Source: an uncultured Bacteroidales bacterium (lineage in GTDB: Bacteria; Bacteroidota; Bacteroidia; Bacteroidales; Bacteroidaceae). From it: a stretch of 64,000 nucleotides of DNA. Shown piece by piece: positions 52,379 through 61,367 of this stretch (the stretch's first letter is position 1; each line of letters begins with the position of its first letter). The notes beneath the pieces were generated by a model, which saw only the letters and a list, made by a program, of their open reading frames with translations, was not told the origin of the DNA and made no database searches. The stretch is from the NCBI GenBank assembly GCA_902798425.1, contig CADBWR010000009.1, forward strand, positions 1 through 64,000, written 5' to 3'. The position numbers and the translations under genes are program-made.

Positions 52379-54154
52379 TTAGAATGCAATGCTATTCACA
52401 TCAAAGTCTGTGGGAGCCTCCATCAACAGCGGGTTGTAGGAAATATCAGCAGAAGGCAGAGGAATAGTGAAGCTGCGGTCTGTGACGTTGGGAGCTGCTG
52501 TAGAAGTATCGTAGTTGTGCTTAGAGGGGTCTACGTTGAAAGCACCACTCTCGTAATAGTTCTTGTAGAGGTCGTTCAACCCATTGTAGCCATTACGACG
52601 CTGGGCCTTGATCTCGTTGATGGCACCTGAGGGGTCGTAGTAGTAGCGACGAACATAGTCGTACCAGCGGTCGCCCTCGCAGGCGAGTTCCAAACGACGC
52701 TCCTTCCAGACATCCTCCCAAGAGAGCGATGTAGGCATCGTGTAGCCCTTGACAGAGCGGTGGCGTACCTGATAGAAGATGTCGAGCACCTTCGGGTCAG
52801 TGGTCGTCGTGTTGTTGCCCATAGCAGCCTCACAATAGATGAGGTAAACGTCAGCCAGACGCAAAATGTGCGTATAGAGGGCAGAAGCCATTCGGCCGGC
52901 AGGAGCACCATAGAAGCGGGCATGGTCAGCATTGTTGCCATAGAGGTGCTTCACTTCGCCGGCACCTGTCTGACTTTCCCACTGGCCTGGGCCAGGAGCA
53001 CCATTAGCAGTATAGCCGCCATAGCAGTACTTCACCATCTCGAAGCCTCCACAGTCAGCCCAGAAGTAATCGTAGACATCGCCAGCCATCATGAGTGTAG
53101 CCTTACGACGGTCGTCGACATTCTGACGGTTCAGACTGAGTGCATTCTCGTTGAAGGCATCCTGCAGGTCGACAGAGGGACCACCCCAGCCACCCCAGCA
53201 GTCAGCATTCTCATCGAAGCCTTCGATAGAGAGGTCGCAGTGGAAGGAGTTTTGGCAGGTCCAGTGTGCACCCATGGTCCACGCCCATGAGATGAGGGCC
53301 TCGTCGGAGATGTTGTTCTCGCCACGGAAAATGTCGGAATAGTTCTCCATCAGTTTGCGTCCGCTGTTCTCGATGACGTCGAGTGCAAGCTCGGCAGCCT
53401 TCTTCAGATCCTCGGCATTACGCTGGTGAGCTGTACATGTAATGTAGCTATAGGTACCAGGATTGTAGGTAGTATTGCTTTCGCTGAAACCAGACTTGGT
53501 CAGATAGACCTTAGCCAACAGCGCCTTAGCAGCATACTTGTCGATACGGCCATTGTTGGTGGGATCCTTCTCGGGCAGCAGATTGATGGCCTGCTCCAGC
53601 AACTTGACGATGTAGTCATAGACGTTGCTAATCTTGGCCTTATGCAATGAGCTGGACTCCTGAGCATTGATAATCTCAGCTGGGTCGTGGATGATGGGCA
53701 CTGCACCAAATGAGCGTACAAGGTAGAAGTAGGCCATAGCCTTCCAGGTGAGGCACTCACCCATCGTTGCATTCTTGACAGCAGCGCTGGCACCACTTGC
53801 GTTCTTGATGTTATTATAAACGGTGGTGGCGTGAGTGTTGACAGCCCACAGTGACGCACTCATGTTAGCCAAGTCGGCATCTTCACCATTGAGCGTGAAG
53901 GTCAGGTAGGGTGAACTGCCCATGTAGTAGTTGCCTGACATTACTTCGCCAACCTTGAAGAAGCCACGCATGAAATCATACCAGGGCGAGTTGTACAGAT
54001 AGTTGACACCAGCACGGCACTGGGCATCAGTGGAATAGTAGTTGGAGGTGTCAAAGCCGTCCTCGGTGGGTCTGTCAAGATAGTCATCACAAGATGACAA
54101 GGCTAATCCCATCAAGGCGATATATGCTATTGATTTGATATTATATAGCTTCAT
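52379..54154 (-). CDS. susD: SusD-family nutrient-binding lipoprotein
   Basis: The 591-residue lipoprotein (YIALMGLALSSC) has the SusD start DDYLDRPTEDGF, TPR-like helices with KAMAYFYLVRSFGAVPII and KAKISNVYDYIVKLLEQA, and the typical end SFTIPLPSADISYNPLL. It forms the lid on SusC and captures oligosaccharide at the surface. It lies 12 bases after the susC stop, as the second gene of the minus-strand arm. Confidence 0.96.
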   Translation of the reverse strand: MKLYNIKSIAYIALMGLALSSCDDYLDRPTEDGFDTSNYYSTDAQCRAGVNYLYNSPWYDFMRGFFKVGEVMSGNYYMGSSPYLTFTLNGEDADLANMSASLWAVNTHATTVYNNIKNASGASAAVKNATMGECLTWKAMAYFYLVRSFGAVPIIHDPAEIINAQESSSLHKAKISNVYDYIVKLLEQAINLLPEKDPTNNGRIDKYAAKALLAKVYLTKSGFSESNTTYNPGTYSYITCTAHQRNAEDLKKAAELALDVIENSGRKLMENYSDIFRGENNISDEALISWAWTMGAHWTCQNSFHCDLSIEGFDENADCWGGWGGPSVDLQDAFNENALSLNRQNVDDRRKATLMMAGDVYDYFWADCGGFEMVKYCYGGYTANGAPGPGQWESQTGAGEVKHLYGNNADHARFYGAPAGRMASALYTHILRLADVYLIYCEAAMGNNTTTTDPKVLDIFYQVRHRSVKGYTMPTSLSWEDVWKERRLELACEGDRWYDYVRRYYYDPSGAINEIKAQRRNGYNGLNDLYKNYYESGAFNVDPSKHNYDTSTAAPNVTDRSFTIPLPSADISYNPLLMEAPTDFDVNSIAF

Positions 54155-54166
54155 AGTGATACCTTT

Positions 54167-57100
54167 TTAGAATGAAACGTTGAGTCCAAATGAATAAACA
54201 GTCGGTGAGGGATAGCGTCCGTTGTCGAGACCATATACATAACCGTTAGCATCGGCTGTAGAAGCACCGACTTCGGGGTCGTAGCCATCGTAACCTGTAA
54301 TGGTGAACAGGTTCTGGATGTTGCAGTAAACGCGAACATTGTCCAGATACAGCTTCTGTGCCCACTTCTGAGGCAGGGTGTAACCCAGGGTGATGTTCTT
54401 CAGACGCAGGTAGCTACCGTTCTCTACGTAGCGGTCGCTGATACGACGGTTGTTGTTCGGGTCGTTCAGGCGAACAGCAGGCATACTGCTTGGGTTGGTA
54501 ACCTGTACGTTGTCGATATCGTCATACCAGTTCCAAACGGTACCAGAGTTGTTTCCAACGTAGCCGTTAGAGTAGTCCTTGTTAGGATCGATTGGTGTGA
54601 TTACTGAGCGGTCTTTGACAGAAGCAGCCTGATTCTGCCATACGCTGTTCATGCCATCCAACTTCATACGCAGGTAGTTGAAGACCTTGTTTCCGTATGA
54701 ACCATTGATAAAGATGGTCAGGTCGAAATTCTTGTAGCGGAAGGTGTTGGTCCAACCGAAGGTGTACTTAGGCATGGGGTTGCCCAGATAAGTACGGTCG
54801 TTCTCGTCGATAACACCATCGCTGTTCAGGTCCTTGTACTTGATATCGCCCACCCATACGGTGTTGTAGCGGTTGAAACCAGCATTGTTGTAAGCAACGG
54901 GCTTAGCGCTGGTCTGGATGTCCTCAAGGCTGGTGTAGACACCGTCGGTGACGTAGCCATAGAACTGGAACAGAGGTTGTCCGACATCACTCTTAGAAAC
55001 AATGTCTGACCACATACCATAACCATAGATAGAGGCACTGGCAGTACCAGCCAACTCCTTCAGCTTATTCTTGTTCCAAGAGATTTCAAATTCAGAATCC
55101 CAAGAGAAGTTCTTGGTGGTAATAGGGTGAGCGCTGACAGTAAGCTCAAGACCAGTGTTCTCAATCTTACCATAGTTACCCCAGGGTGCTGCAAGGGCTG
55201 AAGAGCCGTTACCGCTAGTACCCATATAAGAGGGCAACTGCATAGGCATCAGCATATCGTTAGAAACCTTCTTATACCAGTCGACGGTGATGTTGACCTT
55301 GTTGAAGAAGCCCAAGTCGATACCGATGTTGGTCTGTTCCTGCTTCTCCCAGTGAATTTCACGGTTAGAAATACGGGCAGGACGCTGTGAAGTTCCCAGA
55401 CCAGTCTCCATCACAGAGAGGTCAGAAGCCCACTTGCCACCACCGATGTTGGAGTTACCAGTCTGACCCCAACCGATGCGCAGTTTACCATTAGAGAGCC
55501 ACTTCTCAGCAAACTTCTTGATGAAGGCCTCATTGTTGAAACGCCATGCTACAGCGAAAGAGTGGAATGAACCCCAACGCATGTCTGGACCGAAGTTAGA
55601 GCTACCGTCACGACGGAAGGTGTAGGTCAGCAGATAGCGGTCATCATAATTATAGGTTTCGCGCGTGAAGAACGAAGACATGGAAGCAGAGCCGAAGCCT
55701 GCACCAATCTGTGCCTCACCAGTACCCAATGCAGGGTTCTGAATCGTGTTGGCAGGAAGGTCAGTGTTGAAAGCGCTGACATAGTCCCACTTGCTCTCCC
55801 AGCACTCTTGACCAATCATGGCTGAGAAGCTGTGCTTGCCAATATTGCCATTATAGGTCAGGTAGTTCTTGACCTGGATGAACTGACCGGTGGTCTTCTG
55901 CAGACGAGCCTGGTTCTGGTTCTTTACCCAGTTGCCGAGTGATACGGTAGGCTCGAACGTCGAAGCACGGTCCCAGTTGAAGTTGTAACCAATCTCTGTG
56001 TGCCATACCAAACCCTTCAAGAACGTTACCTCGCCGAAGATGTTACCGCTTAACAGGTTACGCTTGTATTGGTAGTCGTTCATCAGTGCCAGTGCAACAG
56101 GGTTGGGGTTGCTCATACCCTCACGGGAAACAGATGTGTAACCGCCTTGAATGTCGTAGATGGGCTGATAGGGTGGTGTGGTCAGAGCATAGGTAATGAC
56201 ACCCTCGTCTTGGTCAGCCTTCAGCAGTTTCTCAGAAGTGTGAGAGTAGGTGGCATTCAAACCGAGCTTCAGCCAAGGCTTCAGCTGAGCATCGAGGTTG
56301 ACGCGGGCACCGTTACGCATGAAGTTTGAACCAATGATAGTACCATCCTGATTCATGTAGTTAACACTGACATAGTATTTGACGGCATCGGTACCACCCT
56401 GTGCACTCACCTGATGCTGGTGCTGCAGGGCAGTGCGGAAGATGGCATCCTGCCAGTTGGTACCCTTGCCCAGCAGGCTGGGGTCACTCAGACTCTCGTC
56501 TTCTGTAGCGCCTCCTTGGGCTACCATGTCGTTATAGAATTCAGCAAACTCACGAAGATTCAGCATGTCGATGCGCTTGCTCTGGCGCTGCCATGCTACC
56601 ATGCCGTCGTAGCTGAACTTGGCCTGACCGGACTTACCGTGCTTGGTGGTGATCAGCACAACGCCATTAGCACCCTGTGCACCGTAGATAGCCGTGGCAG
56701 AGGCATCCTTCAGAATCTCCATAGACACGATATCATTCGGGTTGATGGTTGACAGTGGTGATACGGAAGATACGGAACCATTACCCAGGCGGTCGCCAAG
56801 ACCTACAGAGGCACCTGACGAGTTGGAGTTGTTCCAGATAACACCGTCAACGACGTACAATGGTTCAGCACCGGCATTGATGGTAGCCTGACCACGTACA
56901 CGGATTGAAGTAGAAGAGCCAGGTGCACCAGATGTTGCCATAGATGTCACACCAGCGACACGACCTGCAAAAGCCTGGTCAAGGTTGGTGATGATAGAAC
57001 CCCTCATCTTTTTCTCGTCCATAGAACCGGTAGCACCGGCAAGATCGCTCTTCTTCATGGTACCGTAACCGACGACTACCACTTCGTCGAGCACTTTCTT

Positions 57101-57445
57101 GTCTTCCTCCAGCGTGATGTTGAAGTGAGACTGTGCACCAATCTTGATTTCCTTGGTGATGTAGCCGATGTAGCTAACCACCAGCGTCTGTCCTTGACTG
57201 GCATTTAGCGTAAAGTTACCGTCGAAGTCGGTGGCGACACCGTTCGTCGTTCCTTTAATCACTACACTGGCACCGATGACAGGCCCCATGGCGTCTGAAA
57301 CAGTACCAGTAATCTTTTTCGTCTGCTGTATGGCGGTAGGCTCTGGCGATGTGCTGTTGCCTGCATACAGTGAAGACGAATACCCTGACAAGGCTATCGT
57401 GCATAGTCCCGCCAGCAGCGTGTTCTTACTGAAAATTAGATTCAT
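54167..57445 (-). CDS. susC: SusC-family TonB-dependent oligosaccharide transporter
   Basis: The 1092-residue protein has a signal peptide, a CarboxypepD-like domain (ITGTVSDAMGPVIGASVVIK, about residues 45-130), the TonB-box region LDEVVVVGYGTMKKSDLAGA, a plug (RVAGVTSMATSGAPGSSTSIRV shortened here, AEPLYVVDGVIW, ATAIYGAQGANGVVLITTK) and a 22-strand barrel ending YSFGLNVSF. With SusD it imports mannan-derived oligosaccharides across the outer membrane. It heads the minus-strand arm of the locus behind a promoter at 57507-57514, with a leader of about 55 bases. Confidence 0.96.
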   Translation of the reverse strand: MNLIFSKNTLLAGLCTIALSGYSSSLYAGNSTSPEPTAIQQTKKITGTVSDAMGPVIGASVVIKGTTNGVATDFDGNFTLNASQGQTLVVSYIGYITKEIKIGAQSHFNITLEEDKKVLDEVVVVGYGTMKKSDLAGATGSMDEKKMRGSIITNLDQAFAGRVAGVTSMATSGAPGSSTSIRVRGQATINAGAEPLYVVDGVIWNNSNSSGASVGLGDRLGNGSVSSVSPLSTINPNDIVSMEILKDASATAIYGAQGANGVVLITTKHGKSGQAKFSYDGMVAWQRQSKRIDMLNLREFAEFYNDMVAQGGATEDESLSDPSLLGKGTNWQDAIFRTALQHQHQVSAQGGTDAVKYYVSVNYMNQDGTIIGSNFMRNGARVNLDAQLKPWLKLGLNATYSHTSEKLLKADQDEGVITYALTTPPYQPIYDIQGGYTSVSREGMSNPNPVALALMNDYQYKRNLLSGNIFGEVTFLKGLVWHTEIGYNFNWDRASTFEPTVSLGNWVKNQNQARLQKTTGQFIQVKNYLTYNGNIGKHSFSAMIGQECWESKWDYVSAFNTDLPANTIQNPALGTGEAQIGAGFGSASMSSFFTRETYNYDDRYLLTYTFRRDGSSNFGPDMRWGSFHSFAVAWRFNNEAFIKKFAEKWLSNGKLRIGWGQTGNSNIGGGKWASDLSVMETGLGTSQRPARISNREIHWEKQEQTNIGIDLGFFNKVNITVDWYKKVSNDMLMPMQLPSYMGTSGNGSSALAAPWGNYGKIENTGLELTVSAHPITTKNFSWDSEFEISWNKNKLKELAGTASASIYGYGMWSDIVSKSDVGQPLFQFYGYVTDGVYTSLEDIQTSAKPVAYNNAGFNRYNTVWVGDIKYKDLNSDGVIDENDRTYLGNPMPKYTFGWTNTFRYKNFDLTIFINGSYGNKVFNYLRMKLDGMNSVWQNQAASVKDRSVITPIDPNKDYSNGYVGNNSGTVWNWYDDIDNVQVTNPSSMPAVRLNDPNNNRRISDRYVENGSYLRLKNITLGYTLPQKWAQKLYLDNVRVYCNIQNLFTITGYDGYDPEVGASTADANGYVYGLDNGRYPSPTVYSFGLNVSF

Positions 57446-57506
57446 ACGTAGTTTTTTATTAGTTAAATAGTAAAATGTGTATTATCGGTTGCGTAGTTTT
57501 CTGTTG

Positions 57507-57630
57507 CAAAGATAAAATAAATATTTGAAATAGACTTTGCTTTTTTTGTCTTTTTTTTGTACTTTTCGTGTTTAGTGTCAGTGTTGAGCAAAAAAGTATC
57601 ATATTTATTCCAAGAAATATTATATCTTTG
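57507..57630. promoter_or_regulatory. Central divergent promoter region of the mannan locus
   Basis: A minus-strand TATCTTTG box (57507-57514) starts the susC arm and a plus-strand TATCTTTG box (57623-57630) starts the esterase/GH26/GH130 arm. The roughly 110 AT-rich bases between them, with T-runs near 57540-57560, would hold any regulator site. No clear inverted or direct operator was found by eye. Confidence 0.6.
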
Positions 57631-57660
57631 CAACAGATTACTAACACTATTGAACGAAAT

Positions 57661-58962
57661 ATGAATAAAGTATCTTTGTTGCTCTTGTGGATGATGCTTG
57701 GCAACGTACTGTCGCTGCAGGCGCAGATACGTGGTAACAGCATCGAAGTGAAGGTGGTTCCCGACCATCAAGACTGGCGCTATGAAGTTGGTGAGACTGC
57801 TACGTTTAAGATTAGCGTAACCAATTCTAATACCTTATTATATAATATAAAGGTTGACTATGCCGCTGGCCCGGAAATGTATCAAAATGTAAAAAAACAG
57901 AACGTTTTGCTGAAAGACGGCACCTTGACTGTGAAGGGCAAGATGACGAAGCCTGGCTTCTATCGGGTAGATGTTACGGCCCATGTCGGCGACAAAGAGT
58001 ATAAAGGTGCCTGTGCAGCAGCTTTCTCGCCAGAGAAGATACTGCCCACTACACTGATGCCCAAGGACTTCAGCGACTACTGGCAGCAAGCCATTCAGCA
58101 GGCACGTTATACAGACCTGATGCCTACTAAGCGCTTGCTGCCTGAGCGTTGCACCAAGGATGTCAACGTCTATGAGGTTAGTTTCCAGAATATGCAGTGG
58201 AACTGGCGTACCTATGGCATATTGTGCGTACCTGTTAAGGAGGGCAAGTATCCAGCACTGCTGCGTGTGCCTGGCGCTGGTGTGCGTCCCTATAGTGGTG
58301 ATGTATGGACGGCTGCACAGGGTATTATCACGCTGGAGATAGGTATTCATGGCATCTCTGTGACAATGGACCAGAAAGTATATGACGATATCTTCAACGG
58401 AGCATTGATGAACTACTGGAACTTCGGCAACGACAATCGCGACAATAGCTACTACAAACGTGTGGTACTGGGGTGCATCCGTGCTATAGACTATATTGAA
58501 CAGTATACTCCATGGAACGGCAAGCAATTGGGCGTAACGGGCAGCAGTCAGGGTGGCTTCTTGAGTCTGGCAACAGCTGGTTTGGATAAGCGTGTCACGT
58601 GCTATGCCCCTGTACATGCAGCTATGTGTGACCATACCGCCTCGTTGAAGGGCATCGCCTGCGGTTGGCCACACTACTTCTATGGTCTGAAGAGTGGAGA
58701 AGTGAAAAGTGAGAAGGTGGAAACCAGCCGCTACTATGATGGTGTGAACTTTGCCCGACTGATTACTGATCAGCAGAAGGGGTGGTTCTCTTTTGGCTAT
58801 AACGACGACGTGGTGCCTCCCACCACGGCATGGGCTACTTATAATACGGTGACAGGCCCCAAAGAGATATCGCCCTATCAGGCCACCTGGCACTTCTGGT
58901 TCCAGGAACAGTGGGACGAGTGGGAAGCTTGGCTGCTGAAAGAGTTGGGAGTTAAAAATTAA
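57661..58962 (+). CDS. CE7-family acetyl esterase (secreted)
   Basis: From the ATG at 57661 the protein has 433 residues with a signal peptide (LLLLWMMLGNVLSLQAQ) and an N-terminal Ig-like domain (VVPDHQDWRYEVGETATFKI). A CE7 alpha/beta-hydrolase domain follows, with the serine in GVTGSSQGGFLSLATAGLD (about residue 296) and a late histidine in ATWHFWFQEQW. CE7 enzymes remove acetyl groups from xylo- or manno-oligosaccharides; acetylated glucomannan is the likely substrate here. Bases 58691-58711 form a short heptamer run (AGAGTGG, AGAAGTG, AAAAGTG). An earlier in-frame ATG is rejected because the promoter lies downstream of it. Confidence 0.88.
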   Translation: MNKVSLLLLWMMLGNVLSLQAQIRGNSIEVKVVPDHQDWRYEVGETATFKISVTNSNTLLYNIKVDYAAGPEMYQNVKKQNVLLKDGTLTVKGKMTKPGFYRVDVTAHVGDKEYKGACAAAFSPEKILPTTLMPKDFSDYWQQAIQQARYTDLMPTKRLLPERCTKDVNVYEVSFQNMQWNWRTYGILCVPVKEGKYPALLRVPGAGVRPYSGDVWTAAQGIITLEIGIHGISVTMDQKVYDDIFNGALMNYWNFGNDNRDNSYYKRVVLGCIRAIDYIEQYTPWNGKQLGVTGSSQGGFLSLATAGLDKRVTCYAPVHAAMCDHTASLKGIACGWPHYFYGLKSGEVKSEKVETSRYYDGVNFARLITDQQKGWFSFGYNDDVVPPTTAWATYNTVTGPKEISPYQATWHFWFQEQWDEWEAWLLKELGVKN

Positions 58963-58978
58963 GCATTAAGCATTAGGA
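58958..58978. repeat. Heptamer array across the esterase/GH26 junction
   Basis: ATTAAGC, ATTAAGC and ATTAGGA are three consecutive units that contain the esterase stop codon (58960-58962) and end exactly at the ATG of the GH26 gene (58979). The spacing between the two genes is thus set by unit number. Confidence 0.8.
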
Positions 58979-60091
58979 ATGAAGAAGTATATATATATAA
59001 TAGGTGTAGCCATCTTGATGGCAGCCTGTGGACAGAATGCTGTCGTTGAGAAGTTGCAAAGTGAACAGCTGATGGAGCGTCTGCAGACGTTGCAGAAGAA
59101 AGGATATATGTTTGGACATCAGGATGATCCGTTCTATGGCTTGACATGGGAGTACCAGGCAGACTCCAGTGATGTGAAGAACGTGTGTGGTGACTGGCCC
59201 GCTGTGATGGGTTTCGAATTGGGTGGTATTGAGATGGCTGACAGTAAGAACTTGGACAGTGTGCCGTTTACCAAGATGCGTGAAGAAATTATCAAGCACC
59301 ATGAACGTGGCGGCATAGTAACAATCAGCTGGCATCCACGCAATCCGCTGACCACTATTGAGGGTGGCGGTAATGCCGGACAGAAATTTCCTGAGGGTAC
59401 AGCATGGGATGTCACAGACTCTACCGTGGTGAAGAACGTGCTGGAGGGCGGCTCTAAGCATGAACTGTTCCAGACATGGATGCAGCGTGTGAGTGATTTC
59501 CTGGCTCAGCTGAAGACAGCCGATGGACAGAAAGTTCCTGTCATCTTCCGCCCGTGGCATGAGAATACCGGTTCTTGGTTCTGGTGGGGCGAGAAGCTCT
59601 GCACTGCCGAGGAGTATAAGGCGCTGTGGAACATGCTGCAAGACAAGTTGAATGCCGATGGTTTCGACAACCTGCTGTGGGCTTACTCTCCTGGTATGGC
59701 TCCAGATCTGACCAATGACAAGTACTTGGAGCGTTATCCTGGTGACGACCGCATCAGTATGGTAGGCATTGACGGCTACCAGTGGGGTACCAAGGAAGAC
59801 TTTGTCAGCCAGCTGGATCAGAATCTTGCTATGCTGTGCCAGTTTGCCAAAGATCACGGAAAAATAGCTGCTCTGACAGAGTGTGGACTGAAGAACTTGA
59901 CAGACCCGACTTGGTGGACATCAACGCTGACCCCAGTGTTGGACAAGTATCCCATCAGCTATTTCCTCGTATGGCGCAACTATAAGGAGGAGTGGTTTGG
60001 CCCCTCTCCGGCGCAACCAGATGCTGCCTATTTCAAGCAGTTATATGAGAAAGACAATACGTTGTTCCTGAAGGATATTATCACGAAATAA
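58979..60091 (+). CDS. Beta-mannanase/mannobiohydrolase, GH26 lipoprotein
   Basis: The 370-residue protein has a lipoprotein signal (IGVAILMAAC) and a complete GH26 site: FGHQDDPFYGLTW, WPAVMGFELGGIE, SWHPRNP, the acid/base in RPWHENTGSWFWWG (residue 195), and the nucleophile in ALTECGLKN (residue 301). In the Bacteroides fragilis pathway the GH26 enzyme releases mannobiose. By analogy it feeds the epimerase and phosphorylase encoded downstream. It starts right after a heptamer array at the end of the esterase gene. Confidence 0.93.
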   Translation: MKKYIYIIGVAILMAACGQNAVVEKLQSEQLMERLQTLQKKGYMFGHQDDPFYGLTWEYQADSSDVKNVCGDWPAVMGFELGGIEMADSKNLDSVPFTKMREEIIKHHERGGIVTISWHPRNPLTTIEGGGNAGQKFPEGTAWDVTDSTVVKNVLEGGSKHELFQTWMQRVSDFLAQLKTADGQKVPVIFRPWHENTGSWFWWGEKLCTAEEYKALWNMLQDKLNADGFDNLLWAYSPGMAPDLTNDKYLERYPGDDRISMVGIDGYQWGTKEDFVSQLDQNLAMLCQFAKDHGKIAALTECGLKNLTDPTWWTSTLTPVLDKYPISYFLVWRNYKEEWFGPSPAQPDAAYFKQLYEKDNTLFLKDIITK

Positions 60092-60116
60092 AGTACACTA
60101 TTAAATAATCACTGTT

Positions 60117-61289
60117 ATGAATTACCAAGAGAAAGTGAAGGCTTTGCGTGCTCACCATGAAGAGCTGCTGACAAGAAAGAATGAACCATTGGAGTGGGGT
60201 AATGGTATCTATGAGAAGTACAAATACCCGATATTGACAGCCGAACATACGCCCCTGGAGTGGAAGTACGACTTCAATGAACAGGACAATCCCTACCTGA
60301 TGCAGCGTATCATGATGAATGCTACGCTGAACTCAGGAGCCATCAAGTGGCAGGGGAAGTATATATTAGTGGTACGCGTAGAGGGTGCCGACCGTAAGTC
60401 GTTCTTTGCTGTTGCAGAGTCACCCAATGGTGTCGACAACTTCCGTTTCTGGGACGAGCCTATCACCATGCCTGACGATGTTGTTCCTGCCACGAATGTC
60501 TACGATATGCGTCTCACCGCCCATGAGGATGGTTGGATCTATGGCGTCTTCTGTGCTGAGCGCCACGACGACTCAGAACCAGGCAATCTGAGTGCTGCTA
60601 CTGCTACGGCGGGTATTGCCCGTACCAAAGATTTAAAGACGTGGTATCGCTTGCCCGACCTGAAGTCGAAGTCTCAGCAACGCAATGTCGTGTTGCACCC
60701 AGAGTTTGTGGATGGCAAATATGCTTTCTACACCCGTCCGCAAGATGGTTTCATTGATACTGGTTCTGGTGGTGGTATTGGCTGGGCGCTGGTCGACGAT
60801 ATTACTCATGCTGAAATTAAAGAAGAGAAGATTATCTATGAGCGTAAATACCACACCATCACTGAGGTAAAGAATGGTGAGGGTCCACATCCTATCAAGA
60901 CCGCCAAAGGATGGCTGCACCTAGCTCATGGTGTACGTGCCACGGCCGATGGTCTGCGCTATGTGTTGTATATGTACATGACAGCCCTTGACGACCCCAC
61001 GAAGGTCATTGCCCGTCCGGGTGGTTTCTTCCTCGTTCCTGAGGGTGACGAGTATCTGGGCGATGTGATGAACGTAGCCTTCGCTAACGGATGGATAGCC
61101 GACGAGAATGGCAAGGTGTTTATCTACTATGCTTCGGCAGACACACGCATGCATGTAGCGACTTCCAGTATCGAACGCTTGGTGGACTACTGTATGAATA
61201 CGCCCGAGGATGGCTATTATACGGCAGCCAGCGTAGAGACTATCAAGATATTAGTTGAAAAAAATCGTCACGCGAAAATACTCAAATAG
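60117..61289 (+). CDS. 4-O-beta-D-mannosyl-D-glucose phosphorylase (GH130, subfamily 1-like)
   Basis: The 390-residue cytosolic enzyme has GH130 five-blade propeller landmarks: WGNGIYEKYKYPILTAEHTP, MMNATLNSGAI, the catalytic-Asp region ATNVYDMRLTAHEDGW (residue 130), GEGPHPIKT and IYYASADTRMHVA. Length and motifs match mannosylglucose phosphorylases. It splits mannosyl-glucose with phosphate into mannose-1-phosphate and glucose, the energy-saving step of mannobiose use. It lies 25 bases after the GH26 gene. Confidence 0.94.
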   Translation: MNYQEKVKALRAHHEELLTRKNEPLEWGNGIYEKYKYPILTAEHTPLEWKYDFNEQDNPYLMQRIMMNATLNSGAIKWQGKYILVVRVEGADRKSFFAVAESPNGVDNFRFWDEPITMPDDVVPATNVYDMRLTAHEDGWIYGVFCAERHDDSEPGNLSAATATAGIARTKDLKTWYRLPDLKSKSQQRNVVLHPEFVDGKYAFYTRPQDGFIDTGSGGGIGWALVDDITHAEIKEEKIIYERKYHTITEVKNGEGPHPIKTAKGWLHLAHGVRATADGLRYVLYMYMTALDDPTKVIARPGGFFLVPEGDEYLGDVMNVAFANGWIADENGKVFIYYASADTRMHVATSSIERLVDYCMNTPEDGYYTAASVETIKILVEKNRHAKILK

Positions 61290-61290
61290 A

Positions 61291-61322
61291 TTTGCATTTT
61301 CGCTCACTTATTCGTATCTTTG
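61291..61322 (+). promoter_or_regulatory. Internal promoter before the symporter gene
   Basis: TTTG (61291-61294) and TATCTTTG (61315-61322) are 20 bases apart, a full consensus promoter placed just after the GH130 stop. The symporter and epimerase can therefore be transcribed apart from the upstream genes. Confidence 0.7.
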
Positions 61323-61367
61323 CAGCGTATTACTCATTAATCGGAAAAAGCATCAACAAAAAAAACA

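Noticed and set aside
57838..58893. 351-codon minus-strand frame opposite the CE7 esterase
   Set aside because: The plus strand encodes a complete CE7 enzyme with signal peptide; the reverse frame lacks any recognisable feature.
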